64,000 bases of DNA, from the NCBI GenBank assembly GCA_004352715.1, contig SCFE01000045.1, forward strand, positions 1,649,715 to 1,713,714. The letters run 5' to 3'. Both the position numbers and the translations under genes were made by a program. Shown here one piece after another: positions 1 through 12,241 of this stretch (its first letter is position 1; each line of letters starts with the position of its first letter). Source of the stretch: Hofstenia miamia (Eukaryota; Xenacoelomorpha; Acoela). Below the pieces are notes generated by a model. It saw only the letters and a list, made by a program, of their open reading frames with translations. It was not told the DNA's origin and searched no databases.

Positions 1-3000
1 GAGCAAAATTGTCTCAAAAATGTGTTGGAATAGTTAAATGGAAATGAAGAATCATAATAGAAAACTAATAAAAGGTCATTGACAAAATATTCTTTCATTG
101 TATCAGAAAAGGTTAAAGAAACTGTGAAGAAAACTGAAAGCAGCTAGGAAATTGGATCCAAATTCATGAAGTAATGACTCTATAAATTAAAATTATGAAT
201 TTGGTTAGGAAACTACATCTTGCAGCCAAGAAATCAGGAATTCCAAGAAGGCATAGTGCATATAAGCGGCACGCCCTAATATACACGATAATTCCGAAAT
301 ACTTTTTCTTATGCACAAGAATTCTCTTTTTCCTCCATTGGATTTCTCTTCATTGTTCATTGAAGTGATGAGTTCACCTGTATTTCAGATCTGACCTGCT
401 TCAGTATCAAGCCTGACCTGAATTACACCTGTTTAATCCTGATGCCCGAAGAGGGAGGGATGTTATAAAAACAATATCCTTCTTTTTTCATATTATATTT
501 CCCTTTTTGTGAACCTGCATTTCAATGCAAACTTTAGGTTTGGGTATCACCATATTCTAAAATAATACAAAATCATTTCAATTAAATATTATTTTTAAGT
601 TATTCTCAGTCTTGTAACATTTGCACTATATTTAGGATATCCTTGATACAAATACCAACTGTAGTACTGCTGAAGTTAACCCTAAGCTGCCCATAGTCCA
701 CATCCTCAAACAAATTTCTCAAAGCCTATTAGGAAATTTATGAATCCTGGGATTTCCTCTCGTCAATTAGTAAGGGTACTTCCCTGTTATGGAAACAATT
801 TGTTAATTGAATTTTTCCCGTTTGAGGTAAATGAATCAAAATCCCGTTTTTACAGAAACCTTCGAATTCTTCCTGTACGCAATGTTCGGATATTAAAGCA
901 GCAACAACTACTAATCTCAAATTTTTTTGTTTTTCTTAAATATACTACCCAAGTCCCGTCCAGACACGATGTGGGCAAAGTATTGCGTAATCGGGCCAAT
1001 CGTGTATTAAGGATAAAAGTGAAAAGTAGATAATTCCCTATTCAGTGAAATCTATTCATATTTCGATATTAATATCATTTATTGAGCTATGAGCGTCTCC
1101 ATAAATATAGAAACATCACAAAATGCAAAATATGCCCGGGCCGTTTAAGATTAACAGATAAGTGGGCATAAACATTTCATTGAGTAAACTGGTAGACCTT
1201 ATAATTACCTGAAAGTCAATCACAAATCAACAAAACATTAGCAATTAATGGTTGCATAGGCAGGCTGCAGTAATTATATATTGTTATCTCAGGCAATAAT
1301 CTTTGTTGTTTCAATCTAGCCTATGACACATATGACATAGCCTATGTAATGAAGCAAGCAGTAAAGCAAAGTACTGATACCAAACCATGCTAAGTTAAGT
1401 TGATGTGTTCCATCTAATAATACGAAAATTTATCAAATTGAGTGCTGTCAAACATGATTCTGTTCCGGATCTTATTTGAATAATCCAAAAATCTTAACCA
1501 GACTCAACGCAATTATACATTACTTACTTAAATATTTAAAGTCGCCATGCCTAGCCCTTGTCCAAACGAAAGCTAATGAACGGCCCAAACTCAGCCCAGT
1601 TGCATATCATGATTGCTGTAGTCTGGCATTCATTCGCCGATAAATGTGGATAGCATGAGTGATGTTAAAACTCTAGGTTTATGATTACAAACTTCAAATA
1701 TCAAAAGGCTCGGAAAATCCCAATTACTGAAGTTGAAAAATTTTAACTCAAATTCTAATAGCCTGTGATTATAAATCTTATTTCCTAGTCCTGTTAGTGA
1801 CAACCTTATTGGGAGGTAGTTTATCCATTCCAGATATACTATCATCTCTAAAAAAATTGGAAAGATGAATAATATTTTAACTCCAGTTCTTGCTGACGAA
1901 AAATCTGCTGATAAATATTTGGAGATATGAACAAAAATAATCGCATTTTCGATGAAAGCCAACTAAAAATATCACCTTTAGAAAATATACATTTATTTAT
2001 GGCTGTTTAAAAATTCATTTTTAATTCATGCATCAAATTACATAATGATGTTCATTAGAGAAACGTCTTTTTTAATTTAGCTTTTTAAACAAACTTAACA
2101 TAGTCTCAGAATAAGCTTCCACTCAGAAATCATTCATTTTTTCACAAGTTGTAAGTGCACCGCTACATTCCTTCTTATGTTGTTTTTCAAGAAATGCACT
2201 CTATTAATGTACATTCGAAATCTTTGCAATTAAGGAACTCATTTAAGAAAAACAATTAATTTAATTTTTTTCAAACGTCTTCTTCTATTATAATAACTTA
2301 TTGCTATTTATATTTGTGCCTGAAATAGTGTTATTCATTTTCTTTTAAAGCAATTGCATAAAATCTACAATCATAAATTTTTTTTAAAATATTTCTGCTT
2401 AAGATTGACTTCGATTTATGTGGTTGGGCTCATCGAATACTACCAATTCCTGTCGCTCAAGGTTATTTGTGGAGCAAATTTAACTGCAAACACATATATT
2501 AAAGACAACACGGTTAAAATTTGGTAGTGATATTCTGATCCAACTCAAGCCTCAAGCCTATCTATTTTCATGAAATGAAATTCATTCCTAAAAACTTATG
2601 CAAATCAGCTTAACCTACATTGCTGTTGAAGGGTAAAGAACTAATACAATGCAAAGTTTTAGAATCTAAGTTCAGAAAATATAAACAGTTTGATTACAAC
2701 CTATTTTTTTTATATACACAAACCCCAAGAACATCACAATTTTGATAGATGAATATTTATTTTAAATTACAGCTAAAATTTTATCTATATTTTCATTTAT
2801 GCTGTTGATGGTACTCGCTCTAAATTGTAAAGAATAGAACAATGCTCTGTCTAAACAGTGGAATTAGCGAGGCTATAACAATTTGGATTGTTCTAAGAAA
2901 ACCTTTTGTTTCATTCATGTTTAACAATAATGAAGTCATAAAAATCTTGTCTTCAGTAATCGGGAAATTGAATTTTTAAATTCCGCATGCTTCTTTATGC

Positions 3001-3339
3001 CTTCCGATTATATTGACCGCCTTGAGGGTGGTTTGATTATAAGGTTAAAGTATGTATTCAAGTACATTCATGAATTTAATAACACAAACATTTTTTGGAT
3101 TTGTGTGTGGCTGTGAAATAATCCATGATAAATGAATAGAATTTTCTCTAATTTTTTGTTTATTTTTAGTGCAGATTTAAGTGCAATTTAAGTTAATACA
3201 ATGCATTAAATATGAACCTGACAGTTTTAACATGTACATGTACATCCTTGTCTATAAGAATTTGACTAGTTGGAAAGGATTCATGTAATAAAGACACTAT
3301 GTATTATTAATAACAAAAATTCCATAAAACAACATTTCC
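1..3339. other. AT-rich intergenic DNA, no gene recognised
   Basis: Open frames here (for example 740-1033 plus, 1630-1962 minus) have low-complexity AT-driven composition and no family motif. No TIRs, tandem arrays or RNA genes were recognised. The only local structure is a short TACATG-type repetition near 3230-3246. Confidence 0.6.
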
Positions 3340-3344
3340 GCTAG

Positions 3345-3870
3345 CACTCAGTGAAGGAACCTTTTTGCTTCCAAAATAAATGGTGCTCTTCTGGAGATTG
3401 ATTCATATAAGTCAGGTATAAACTCTTGCGGAATTTTAGAATATTATTCTGGTTTCAGACCAAAATTCCGTTGGATGGGATGTGAAGGAGCAAGAAATTT
3501 TAGATTTTTAAGTAATCCCAAATATCCTCCATGATGTTCAAGTCTGGAGAACGATAAGAAGGCTCGCTTAAATTAGGTACACCTTCTCTTTCAAAACGGA
3601 TCTTAAATCTAAAAGGTTGAACATTTTCCTTCATCAAGGTGCAAAATTCGCATATCACTGGATCAAATAGCTCCACAAATCACAATTGATTTCTGTTTTC
3701 AAGAAGGTTTACTTCCATATTAAAATTCCATTCAGCATTCATTGTTTTCCACAATCTTTTTCCATTGATCAACAGTATCATTTTTCAGGTCAGCCAATCT
3801 TCTCCGAAAATGATGGTTAGAGAGAAGTGGTTTCTTAGAACCTTTTCGACACTATACTTGCAGTGTACTT
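3345..3870 (-). pseudogene. Decayed Tc1-type transposase (IS630/Tc1/mariner, DDE_3)
   Basis: Read on the minus strand, translated pieces follow the order of a Tc1 transposase. A KKPLLS...HFRRRLADLKND..VDQWKKIVE segment (about 3748-3845) matches the region before the first catalytic Asp. A YRSPDLNIMEDIWDYLK segment (about 3510-3560) matches the conserved SPDLNPIENLW block. A KIPQEFIPDLYESISRRAP segment (about 3375-3430) matches the C-terminal KIPQEYIRNLIESMPRRI block. The pieces lie in different frames with stops between them, and the central part is too short, so the gene is dead and internally deleted. No TIRs were found. Recognising the family is established knowledge; the age is inferred from the decay. 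Confidence 0.82.
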
Positions 3871-4679
3871 ATTCCCATCGGATCGATATGGTTCTATGTT
3901 TTAAAAATGCGATGAAATGAATAGTGTAAAATTTTTTCATTGAAAGTTGGTAAAGAACTTTTACATGATCCTTTTAACTTATTGCTAGAGTAATTTCTTT
4001 GATGCTGTATTTAAGAAGTTAAATTCGAAGTAAACTTTATTAATGAAGTCAAGCAAAAGGCTGATGTTGTCACAAGCAGTGGCAGGCGTTTATATTATAT
4101 ATAGAAAAAAAGTATTTTCCGTTTCTTTTACAAATATTTCGGTGTTCGGTTTACATAAGAACTACTAAGCGCACCCCGGTATAAAACCTCTTAAAATCTG
4201 AGGGGCTAGAGGTTCGAAAATTTGTGTGAGCACATGCAATGAACTAAATATCATTGACGTTAAGCAGCTTTAGAATTTTTTAAATTTTTCTTTGATGCTT
4301 GAGAACAACTTTTTAACGCGCATACGTCAGTAACTAGTACCATAGAATAAGGTGTATTTCTTATAATTTACGTTAAATCTCTATGTGAACATAGTCCCGT
4401 TAAGGCGGGTCCTTCGAGTGAATCCTCCATTTTCGGTGGCTTACGCTACCTATCACTTTATGTATGGTACACATTAATGCGCTTGGAAGGTCTATCTACA
4501 TATAAAGAAAAGGTTAAGCTTTGGTGTTCCTTCCATGTGCTCTAAACCTTAGAAATGCGTTTCAAAAGCCATAATCTCTGTCACCATCTAAGATAAAGGT
4601 TTAAGTTAACTAATATTTTATTAAGCACTGTATTTACATTGATGTATATAAATATATATGGATAAACTCAGTTTGCGAA

Positions 4680-5502
4680 ACTACTTTTGGTATCAGTGCA
4701 CTCCTTGTCATAAGTACATTTGAAACGTAGGCGCCGGCTAAAGAATATTTGAGATGACGAATATGCACAGAATGATGAAAGCGCGTTGTTGTAGTCCATC
4801 AATACCTTCTGTAATCACGATTTTTCTTGAAAATCTTTTTAATGTCTAACTCCTCTCTCGGCCATTCCATTGGATTGTGGATAACGAGGACTACTGTGTA
4901 TGATACAATGATATCTAGACCTTGTGCAAAGGTCCTAAATTCAGCAGAGCCAAAGGGATTGTTGTCTGCGACAATCTTGTGGAATTCCATGTTGTGAGAA
5001 GATGTCTTTTAATTTTTTAATTACTGCACTTGCACTGTTTTCTTGTGCCCGATAACTTTACAGATATCTGGAGTGGTAGTCAACACATATAAGAAATGTT
5101 TTGTGTGAAATTTCTTCAATATCTATCGCAATTTTATGAAAGGGAAGTGATGGTGTTTCATGTTGTATTAGTGGTTCCTTCTGATTTTGTTCTTGGTGCA
5201 TTTTACACGTAGAGCCTTTTGTTACGAAAGTTTCTATATCAGTAGACATTCGCGGCCACCATACAAACTGCCTTGCAAAGTTTTTCGTTTTTATTATACC
5301 CATGTGTGCTCCATGAAACAGCTTCAATCACTTGTTGGCGGCATGGTATTGGTATATAGACACTGCAGCCAAGCATGAGAATGTCGTCTTTGTTTTTAAT
5401 TCTCTCCAAGTTCTTCTGTTCATTTGAGGTAAGAGGTTTTCGATTAGGGCATATTGTTCTAATATACCTCATCACATTAATTGAATCAGAATCATTTGAC
5501 AA
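4680..5502 (-). pseudogene. Gypsy integrase region
   Basis: The segment 5058-5327 carries the integrase zinc-binding region, with HGAHMGIIKTKNFAR followed by VWWPRMSTDIE. The usual HHCC set is damaged: the first Cys of the CxxC pair reads Gly (GGC at 5214-5216), giving KGSTC. The start of the catalytic core follows (IAIDIEE..., ICVDYHSRYL), matching the D-x-F/V-..-DYxSRY block. Further pieces at about 4799-5000 match the FRxFA...SSPRYPQSNG..AE region in more than one frame. The segment 5239-5502 is the linker between RNase H and integrase (RLTSNEQK.. region). It is not functional. Confidence 0.85.
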
Positions 5503-5699
5503 TTCTTTGCGAATTATCTTGAGATTAAGATTTCCCGATGTATTAATGGAATGTACTGTTATCTGTAATTTTTTCTCAAGATCACTTGTTTCTTTGGGAG
5601 GCAGTGAAAGTCTTGATAGTCGGTGAGAAACATCAGTCTTCCTGGTTTATATTGGATTTGCATTGACGGGTACTTTTGGGTACAACAAAATGTCATTGA

Positions 5700-6900
5700 A
5701 CTCTCGGAGGACATGTTGATAATGGTTTGTGTTGCAAACTCTCAAGCGAGTTTGTGGTCTGATTCAACGGGTACAGATCTTCCGTACATGTATTGATGGA
5801 AATGCGTACATGCATAAGTAATAGCTAAAAATTCCTTTTCTATTTGTGAGTAGTTTTCTTCGGTCTTGGTCATTGATCTTGCTGCTTAGGCTACTGTTCT
5901 GTTTTCCTAGATTAGACAGGCTCCAATAGCTGACTTTGATGCATCAGTTTGTAAGGTTAGAGGGAGCGTATTATCTAGATGCCTTAAAACTGGGTCTGAC
6001 GTTAAATGTTCGATCAAGCGATTAATGGCATTCCTATTGTTGATCCCATGAAAAAGGTGAACCTTTCTTTAACAAGTGTCTTAATGGAGAAGTTTTTTCT
6101 GCGTAATTTGGTATAAATTCAGATAGATAGTTGATCATACCCAGAAGTCTTTGGAGAGATTGCTTTTCACTTGGTTTTGCATACTTCTTGATCACGTCAA
6201 TCTTTGTTTGGTCAGGATGAAACTCGCGATCACTTATAAGAAATCCCATGTACTTAACTGTGCTTTTCATTAACTGGATTTTTTCGTTTATTGAATTTGA
6301 TATATCCTTCCAATGCGTGTTTTAATACTGCTTTAAGTGTTTCGACATGCTCTTCTTTCGTAGCAGTTGCAATACAAGTGTCGTCATGTATAGCTATGAT
6401 TTGTCAGATGCTGATGCCAATCCAAACGGTAATCTGTTCCAGCAATACTGACCAAAGGGAGTATTAAATGTGCATAGTAAAGCTGATTGTTTTGTGAGCG
6501 GAATATGCCAGTAGCAATTGGATAAATCTACAACTGTAAAATAGCGTTTCCCATTGAAAAATTCTCTAAGCCAGACGTTAGATGGTGGACAATGGTATTC
6601 GTGATTGATCTGCTTATTTAGAGTCTTATTGTCAAATGTTAGTCTTAAATCATCGATGTTTCCAGACCTAGGATGGTTTTACTGTCTGTTGGTACAACTA
6701 AGAATTTTGATAAGATTTTGAGCATATTTCCTTCAATGATGATTGGCAATTTTACCTCACTACTAATTGCAATGTTTTGACCTCCATAACCAGTAAGCAT
6801 GTCATTTGATGGATACATTTGAAATTATCTCTTTGTCTTTAACTCAATTTCTTTAAGAAGTTTTTGTGGTACTACATTACACTGAGCTCACGTGTCGGCT
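5700..6900 (-). pseudogene. Gypsy protease, reverse transcriptase and RNase H
   Basis: The protease active-site block reads ADT-stop-AQCNVVP, where the family has DTGAQ. The Gly codon has become TGA (6888-6890). The reverse transcriptase shows KRYFTVVDLSNCYWHIPL and TFNTPFGQYCWNRLPFGLAS at about 6405-6575. The catalytic YxDD box reads IHDD at about 6380-6391, in another frame. The thumb and connection follow at 6034-6270 (KYMGFLISDREFHPDQTK, LLGMINYLSEFIPNYAEKTSPL). RNase H is at about 5715-5945, with TDASKSAIGACL and QIEKEFLAITYAC; the DAS Asp codon is at 5943-5945. Several stops and frameshifts mark this as an old copy. Confidence 0.9.
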
Positions 6901-7079
6901 TTGATATTAAGTGGATAATTTTGAATTAATATTGTAGTTGTAATATCCTTTTTTTAGAAGTTTTTGGCCTAAAAGAATGAATCGCATCACATTCATAGTT
7001 TGATTCACTTCCACTTCTAGTTTCTTCTTGTTCATCCAGATGGTCTAATTCTCTATCTTTGTGGTAACGATATGAATTT

Positions 7080-7777
7080 CTCTGAAGGTGGGTTCGACAC
7101 TTAATTGCAAAATGGTTAGACTTACCACATTTATTGTAAATTTTTTCAAATTCAGGACAGTTTTGGGGTGTGTGTTTTCTACAACATTGCCTACATTCAA
7201 ACTGCTGAAGTTGATTGCTGGAGGTGTATTGATTCTTACGTCGTCGAATTCCATCAATCTCCTGCTTGATGTTGATCTCTTCTTCGTTGTTTTCTAATAG
7301 TTTTTAATGCTCAGCGGTTTCTTCAGCCGCACGGTAGAACTGAGTTGTTTTGTGAAGATTATTGTTGGGTTCCCTTAAAAATCTTTCCTGAAGACATATA
7401 TCTTGTACCGAGAATATAATCCTGTCTCTAATAAGGCTGATTTCCAGTTGTCCGAAGTTACAACGCTTATCTTGGGTTCTTAGCAAGTTTACGCATTGAT
7501 CGATGTTTAGGTTTGATTTTGCTAACTTGAAAAACTGATATCGTTCAAACACCTCGTCGATGCATCTTTTGAAGTAATCATCGAATTTTGAGACATCAAG
7601 GAATTTGTTTTTCTCTTTTGTTCCTGACCAGAAGAAGTTTGTAAAAATTTCGTTGTAAGCATCTCCAAGGCAATGAAGTAAAATTCCAATTCGAACTTTC
7701 ATCTGCTTCAATAGCCTCCATGAAGAACAGGATAAATACAATGTGTAGTTATTATTACTAGCAATGCAACAAGTCAT
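7080..7777 (-). pseudogene. Gypsy Gag with CCHC zinc knuckles
   Basis: The frame at 7304-7777 (157 codons) has the Gag capsid-like pattern: KFDDYFKRCIDEVFERYQF, then NLLRTQDKRCNFGQLE, LIRDRI and ERFLREPNNNL. Downstream, after a break, about 7090-7215 carries two zinc-knuckle-like motifs (C-R-Q-C-C-R-K-H-T-P-Q-N-C-P and K-C-G-K-S-N-H-F-A-I-K-C). This pair is typical of Mag-type Gag. The first ~30 residues and the 5' leader seem to be missing, because host repeat sequence begins about 30 bases upstream. Confidence 0.85.
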
Positions 7778-8504
7778 ACGCAGAATTTAAATCTTCTTTT
7801 GTAAAATTGGAATTTGCAAGTACTTCAGCCAAAGAAATACGTTTTGGTACAAATTTCCAATTTAGTACCTTCAAGCATATTCACGAACAGATGCGTTCAT
7901 TGCTCACGATTCCTAAATTTCCTTAAAAACCTTGAAGAAGATTCTTTGAAAATGTGGAAAAAGGCTTTTCTTTTTTTGCCTTTAAAAGCACTACGCTGTT
8001 TAGGATATCATTACCCAAGAATTTTCATAAAATCTACGATGATTTCCTAAAGAAATATTTCAAGCACACATAACTCTGACAAAAACACAATAGAGAACTG
8101 TCACAACTTTCATTTACGTTTTAAGATCCTGATTTTTTGCGGGGTTTGTAGCCGCCATAATCACTGACATTGGGCAGGGAGCTCTTTACTTGGGCTAGGG
8201 TAATATATTTGAGGACAAAATATTTGAGGTTAGCTGATAACCACATGATTATATGCGCCAAAATTATAGGAATAATTTAAATTTCAAGCAATCGAAATTT
8301 TCAACAAAATAGTTAAATTTTCAAGTACATCAGGCACTGCAATGCAATTTTGCACAAATTTCAACATTTAAAGGTTCGCCAACACTTTGTAAGTTTCCTA
8401 AAAGGTTTGAAAATGTGGGAAAATTGTTTGTTTTTTTTAAAACACAACACGCTGTTTAAGGACAATCACCGAATGATACCTTTGAAAGTTTTTTCTATAA
8501 GGGG

Positions 8505-10447
8505 CAGTGGCGTCAGGGGGCTCTAGCCCCACTTTTTTTTAAAAACTGAAATTTTTGCATGTGATTTTATTAAGATTTTATTTGTTTTTTAACCTTTGCC
8601 GTCGTTTTAGTATATTATAAAGCGTTCAATTGTTATCATAATCACTGTACTTTTCAAAAATAATTTCCAGATTATAATAATAATTATGTTAGTCACTCAC
8701 AAATGAGATTTTAGAGTTGATAATTTTCTGAGATTTCATAGATCAATGCTAGCAATAAATACAATGCTTCAATATTGCTTTTTATAACCAAGTAAAAGCT
8801 ATTTGCAAACTCAAATTTTACGAAAATTTTTAAGATATTTCAGCAAACCAAGAAAAAACAATAAATGTTGAAAATGTTTCCGAAAATAATAATAAAATGT
8901 ATTACATTTTTTCAAATTTGAAGGAGGTAGCTAGCAATTCAGTTTTCTCTGCCCTTAAGGATAAGTCGTTAACTGGAAAAGCTAACACTTCAATCTTGAA
9001 TATATGCCAACGTCGAACCAAAAATATTTTTGCATGTACGAATTTTTAAGCTTTCTTGAATTGGCAATGTGACCCATGACAACTGTTGCCAAAGTTTATA
9101 GTTTTTTATTCAAAGCAATTATTTACAATAATTATTTTCTTTTTGTTACCTTATCAAAACGTATAACATGGATGCCAATTTAATGTAGTATAATACGGCA
9201 AGCAGAATTTTTTGCCAGATTCCGCATTGAAAACTACTCTTTGTAAGAATTTTTTTTCATGAAACAAGATTGAGTACAAAAGCAAAGCAATTCTTGTTTG
9301 GATTTTTGAGAGCACATTTTATGTATTATGAAATTGAAGTTTAAACTGGTTACTAGTAGCTTGAACAGTAAACTAGTTTTTAAAGAAACATTAAATATGT
9401 AAATTGTGATAGATTAAAAAGAAACGTTCGTTACTGAAAAAATTTACAAGTCTAAGGAAAGCTTAAGCATTTTTCAAGAATGCCAGTTGGGCTCAAGAAT
9501 GCTTGTGGGCTCTTTTAAAGGATAATGCATTTTTCCCAAATGCTCAAACGCTTTTCTCCAAATTTGCAATCTGTTTGTGAGTGTGCACCCATGAAATGGT
9601 GGAAATTTGTACAAAATTGCATTATCTGATACATTTGAAAGAACATTTATTTTATGATGAAAATTCCGATTTTATAAAATTTATTAAAATTATTCTCTAT
9701 AATTGAGGCGCAGATAATTATGATTTTTTAATCCCATGGGGTGTTAGCTAACCCAAAACATTTCCAAAAGCAGGCAGACTGCTAAAGGCCTGCGCAAAAT
9801 CAGTTATCATGGCACCTAAAATGGCTCTTGTAGAGCATAATTTCAAAATGTAAATGAAAGCGGACGCACTTCTCTATTGTGTTGTTTTTCAGATTTAGAA
9901 AAAAGTTGATGGGTAATTTAATCTAAAACAACCTGGTGTACTTTTGCAGGCTATTAAGAAATTTTTGGTAATCATGAGCAATGGTTACATCTATTAGTGA
10001 ATGTGCACATACGTACAGTCGAAAATTTATCCTGAGGCATGTTCCTGTGGCTGATGTTCTTGAAATGGTTGACTATTTATCGCTGAAAATTTCGAATTTT
10101 TAAAAAAGACTTAAATACACTTCACACCTAACATTCAGATAATTCTAAGGTTTAGAGCACATGAGAGAAACACCGAGCTTTAACTTTAACTGTTTCGTGT
10201 ATAGATGGATCTCCCAAACCAGTTGAGATACTGACGTCAAAGGCATCAGAGTTTAGGAAATCGAGCAAAGTCACGCCATAATGGGACCAATATTGTGGTG
10301 AAGTGTTGATTTATGAGTGCTTAAAATTTTTTTCAAGAAATTCTACAAATATTTAAGCTTAATGATGTCTAATTCTTTACTCACTCTCACATAAAGAAAT
10401 TTTTGAAATTCAAACCCCTCTGATTCTTAGGTGTTTATACGCCACTG
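8505..10447 (+). mobile_element. hAT-like dispersed repeat, copy 1 (full length, 1943 bp)
   Basis: The element starts CAGTGGCGTC and ends TATACGCCACTG, giving short imperfect TIRs of the CAGTGGCGT type common in hAT elements. The 8-bp flanks ATAAGGGG and CCATGGGG match at only 5 of 8 positions, so this duplication is weak. Superfamily assignment instead rests on copy 3 (29283-33987), which has a perfect 8-bp duplication. No transposase was recognised, so this looks non-autonomous or decayed. It lies inside copy 2 of the same family, in opposite orientation. Confidence 0.75.
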
Positions 10448-10587
10448 CCATGGGGGTAAAATTTTCATTCATTTACGTTTCCTTTTAATCTAGCTTGTTG
10501 ATTTTACGTATAATTTTTTAAATATATTTCATTGTTCAAGCTATTAGCAAAAATTTAAAAATTCAACTTAATAATGTGTAAAAAATT

Positions 10588-10591
<4 letters not shown>

Positions 10592-10647
<56 letters not shown>

Positions 10648-10667
10648 GATACATATATATATATATA
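10592..10667. repeat. (TA)n microsatellite
   Basis: Nearly pure alternating TA with a few interruptions (ATTTATA, GATACATA). It marks the point where copy 2 of the hAT-like repeat fades out. Confidence 0.95.
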
Positions 10668-10940
10668 ATCTTAGGGCTTGCAATAATTAATTTTTTTGAA
10701 TAGTCAGCTTGCAATATATTAAAATTAACTAGTAGTTAACTTTTAGTACAATCAAAACTAATATCTTTACAAATTCAGTTAAATGGAGAAAATGGAATAA
10801 GCGTTTTCTCTTCCAAATTTGGCCAGATAATCAGCTACACAAACGCATAAGCACATTAACAGTATTTCATTGAAATGATGAACTGGTATTGTTAATAGTG
10901 TAATCAGCCGGTCTAAATAATCATTAACACGGAACTGAAT

Positions 10941-10978
10941 ACATATATATGTATATATATGTATGCATATATGTATAT

Positions 10979-11016
<38 letters not shown>

Positions 11017-11019
11017 GTC

Positions 11020-11053
<34 letters not shown>

Positions 11054-11063
11054 ATATATATAT
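10941..11063. repeat. Compound (TA)n microsatellite
   Basis: About 120 bp of alternating TA with GTATGCATA-type interruptions at its left side. The open frame through it (10949-11143) is a product of the repeat. Confidence 0.95.
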
Positions 11064-12194
11064 TGATGACAAATTTGAAATCCTTGATGCACAAATGTAG
11101 CTGTCCCAATTTGATTCAACCAAATACCATCTTTATTTGGTAAGCACTATAGTTCACGAGTGAATTTAAGGGAGCGCATTGGAGTATAATGCTTTGTAAT
11201 TTTGTAATCAAATATCAAACTAAGTTTTCAATTAAATTAATGCATTGCATTGCAGACTGGAAGTCGAAAAAGACTCACTTAAATTATCAAACAAATTAGT
11301 ATCTAATGGGCAATTTTCAATAATTTCATGCTAATTAGAAGGAAACAGCTCCAACGTTCTGCTTTAAAGAACCAAGCTAAATTGTTTCCGATTATACTGA
11401 CGCTTTCAATAATTATATGAAATTGAAAAAAATTGAAAGAGCTTTACCTTTTAAGTTAGTAACAGTTCCATGTGTTGCCCTCATCCATTGGCCTAAATTA
11501 AATTTTGAATAACAAGAATCGATTCTAAGCGTTAAACAATATACGTTTAGGGATGCTCCATCACATGCTATAAATAGATACTAGTCGCTTAGTAATAAAA
11601 TGATATAATTTCACGAGTGAAGCAGTCAATTTTCATTGTCAATAATAATATATAAGATCTTTTAAGAAAATATTCCTACTACACCTTCCCTGTAAAAGTA
11701 CTGTAAATTCCAAATGCCATTATAGAATTGAAATTCAATCTGATAATTAATAACAAGTCGTGAATTTGAGACCAGCCATTGTTGAGACTTTCAAAAAATT
11801 GTCATCCTGAAATTATATATTTCTAGCTTTATTATTCATGTTTTATTTAAAGACATATTTCATTGCAATTCAAATTCATGAAATTGCGGAAATTATTTGT
11901 AGCATATTGCATAAAAATGCATAGCCCTCGACTGAATTCCATGTCAAACAGCATGTCTGCTATTCAACTGCTATTTTACAATTAATGGTTTTGTGGAAAT
12001 CTTAATATAAGTACGCATGAGAATGCAGCAAACAATATTCAAATTCAGAATTGAATCTTTCATCAATTTTATAGAATATGCCATCAAATTTAATAATTTT
12101 AATTTATTATATACTTGTTAATAATTATAGGCTATTTGGAAAACATTTAGTGTTTTAATTTTTTAATAGGAATACTATTATTCAAATATTAATA

Positions 12195-12198
<4 letters not shown>

Positions 12199-12239
<41 letters not shown>
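12199..12239. repeat. (TA)n microsatellite
   Basis: About 20 uninterrupted TA units. Confidence 0.95.

Positions 12240-12241
<2 letters not shown>

Larger units (their letters stand above)
4640..7800 (-). mobile_element. Ty3/Gypsy retrotransposon fragment (Mag-like), no LTRs seen
   Basis: On the minus strand the order gag, CCHC knuckles, protease, reverse transcriptase, RNase H, integrase is that of a Ty3/Gypsy element. Each domain is still recognisable but is broken by stops and frameshifts. Recognisable gag begins at about 7777, while the flanking host repeat resumes at about 7805. There is therefore no room for a 5' LTR or leader, which must have been deleted. No matching LTR was recognised at the other end (4570-4680). 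The element sits inside copy 2 of the hAT-like repeat and so is younger than it. Confidence 0.88.
4172..10590 (-). mobile_element. hAT-like dispersed repeat, copy 2 (reverse, split by two insertions)
   Basis: Four stretches align, reverse-complemented, with the intact copy at 8505-10447. 4172-4560 matches its 3' end (terminal ...TATAAA, the GAGGGG block, and the TCTAAGG..AGAGCACATG block). 7805-8080 matches about 9900-10070. 8200-8500 matches about 9500-9760. 10450-10590 matches about 9270-9450, with shared GTTCAAGCTA and ACGTTTC..TTTTAATCTA blocks. The copy is therefore interrupted by the Gypsy fragment and by copy 1 of its own family. It fades out at the (TA)n array near 10590, so its 5' end is missing. 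No coding capacity was recognised. The alignment was made by eye. Confidence 0.7.

Noticed and set aside
10949-11143. Tyr/Ile repeat protein
   Set aside because: Translation of a (TA)n array.
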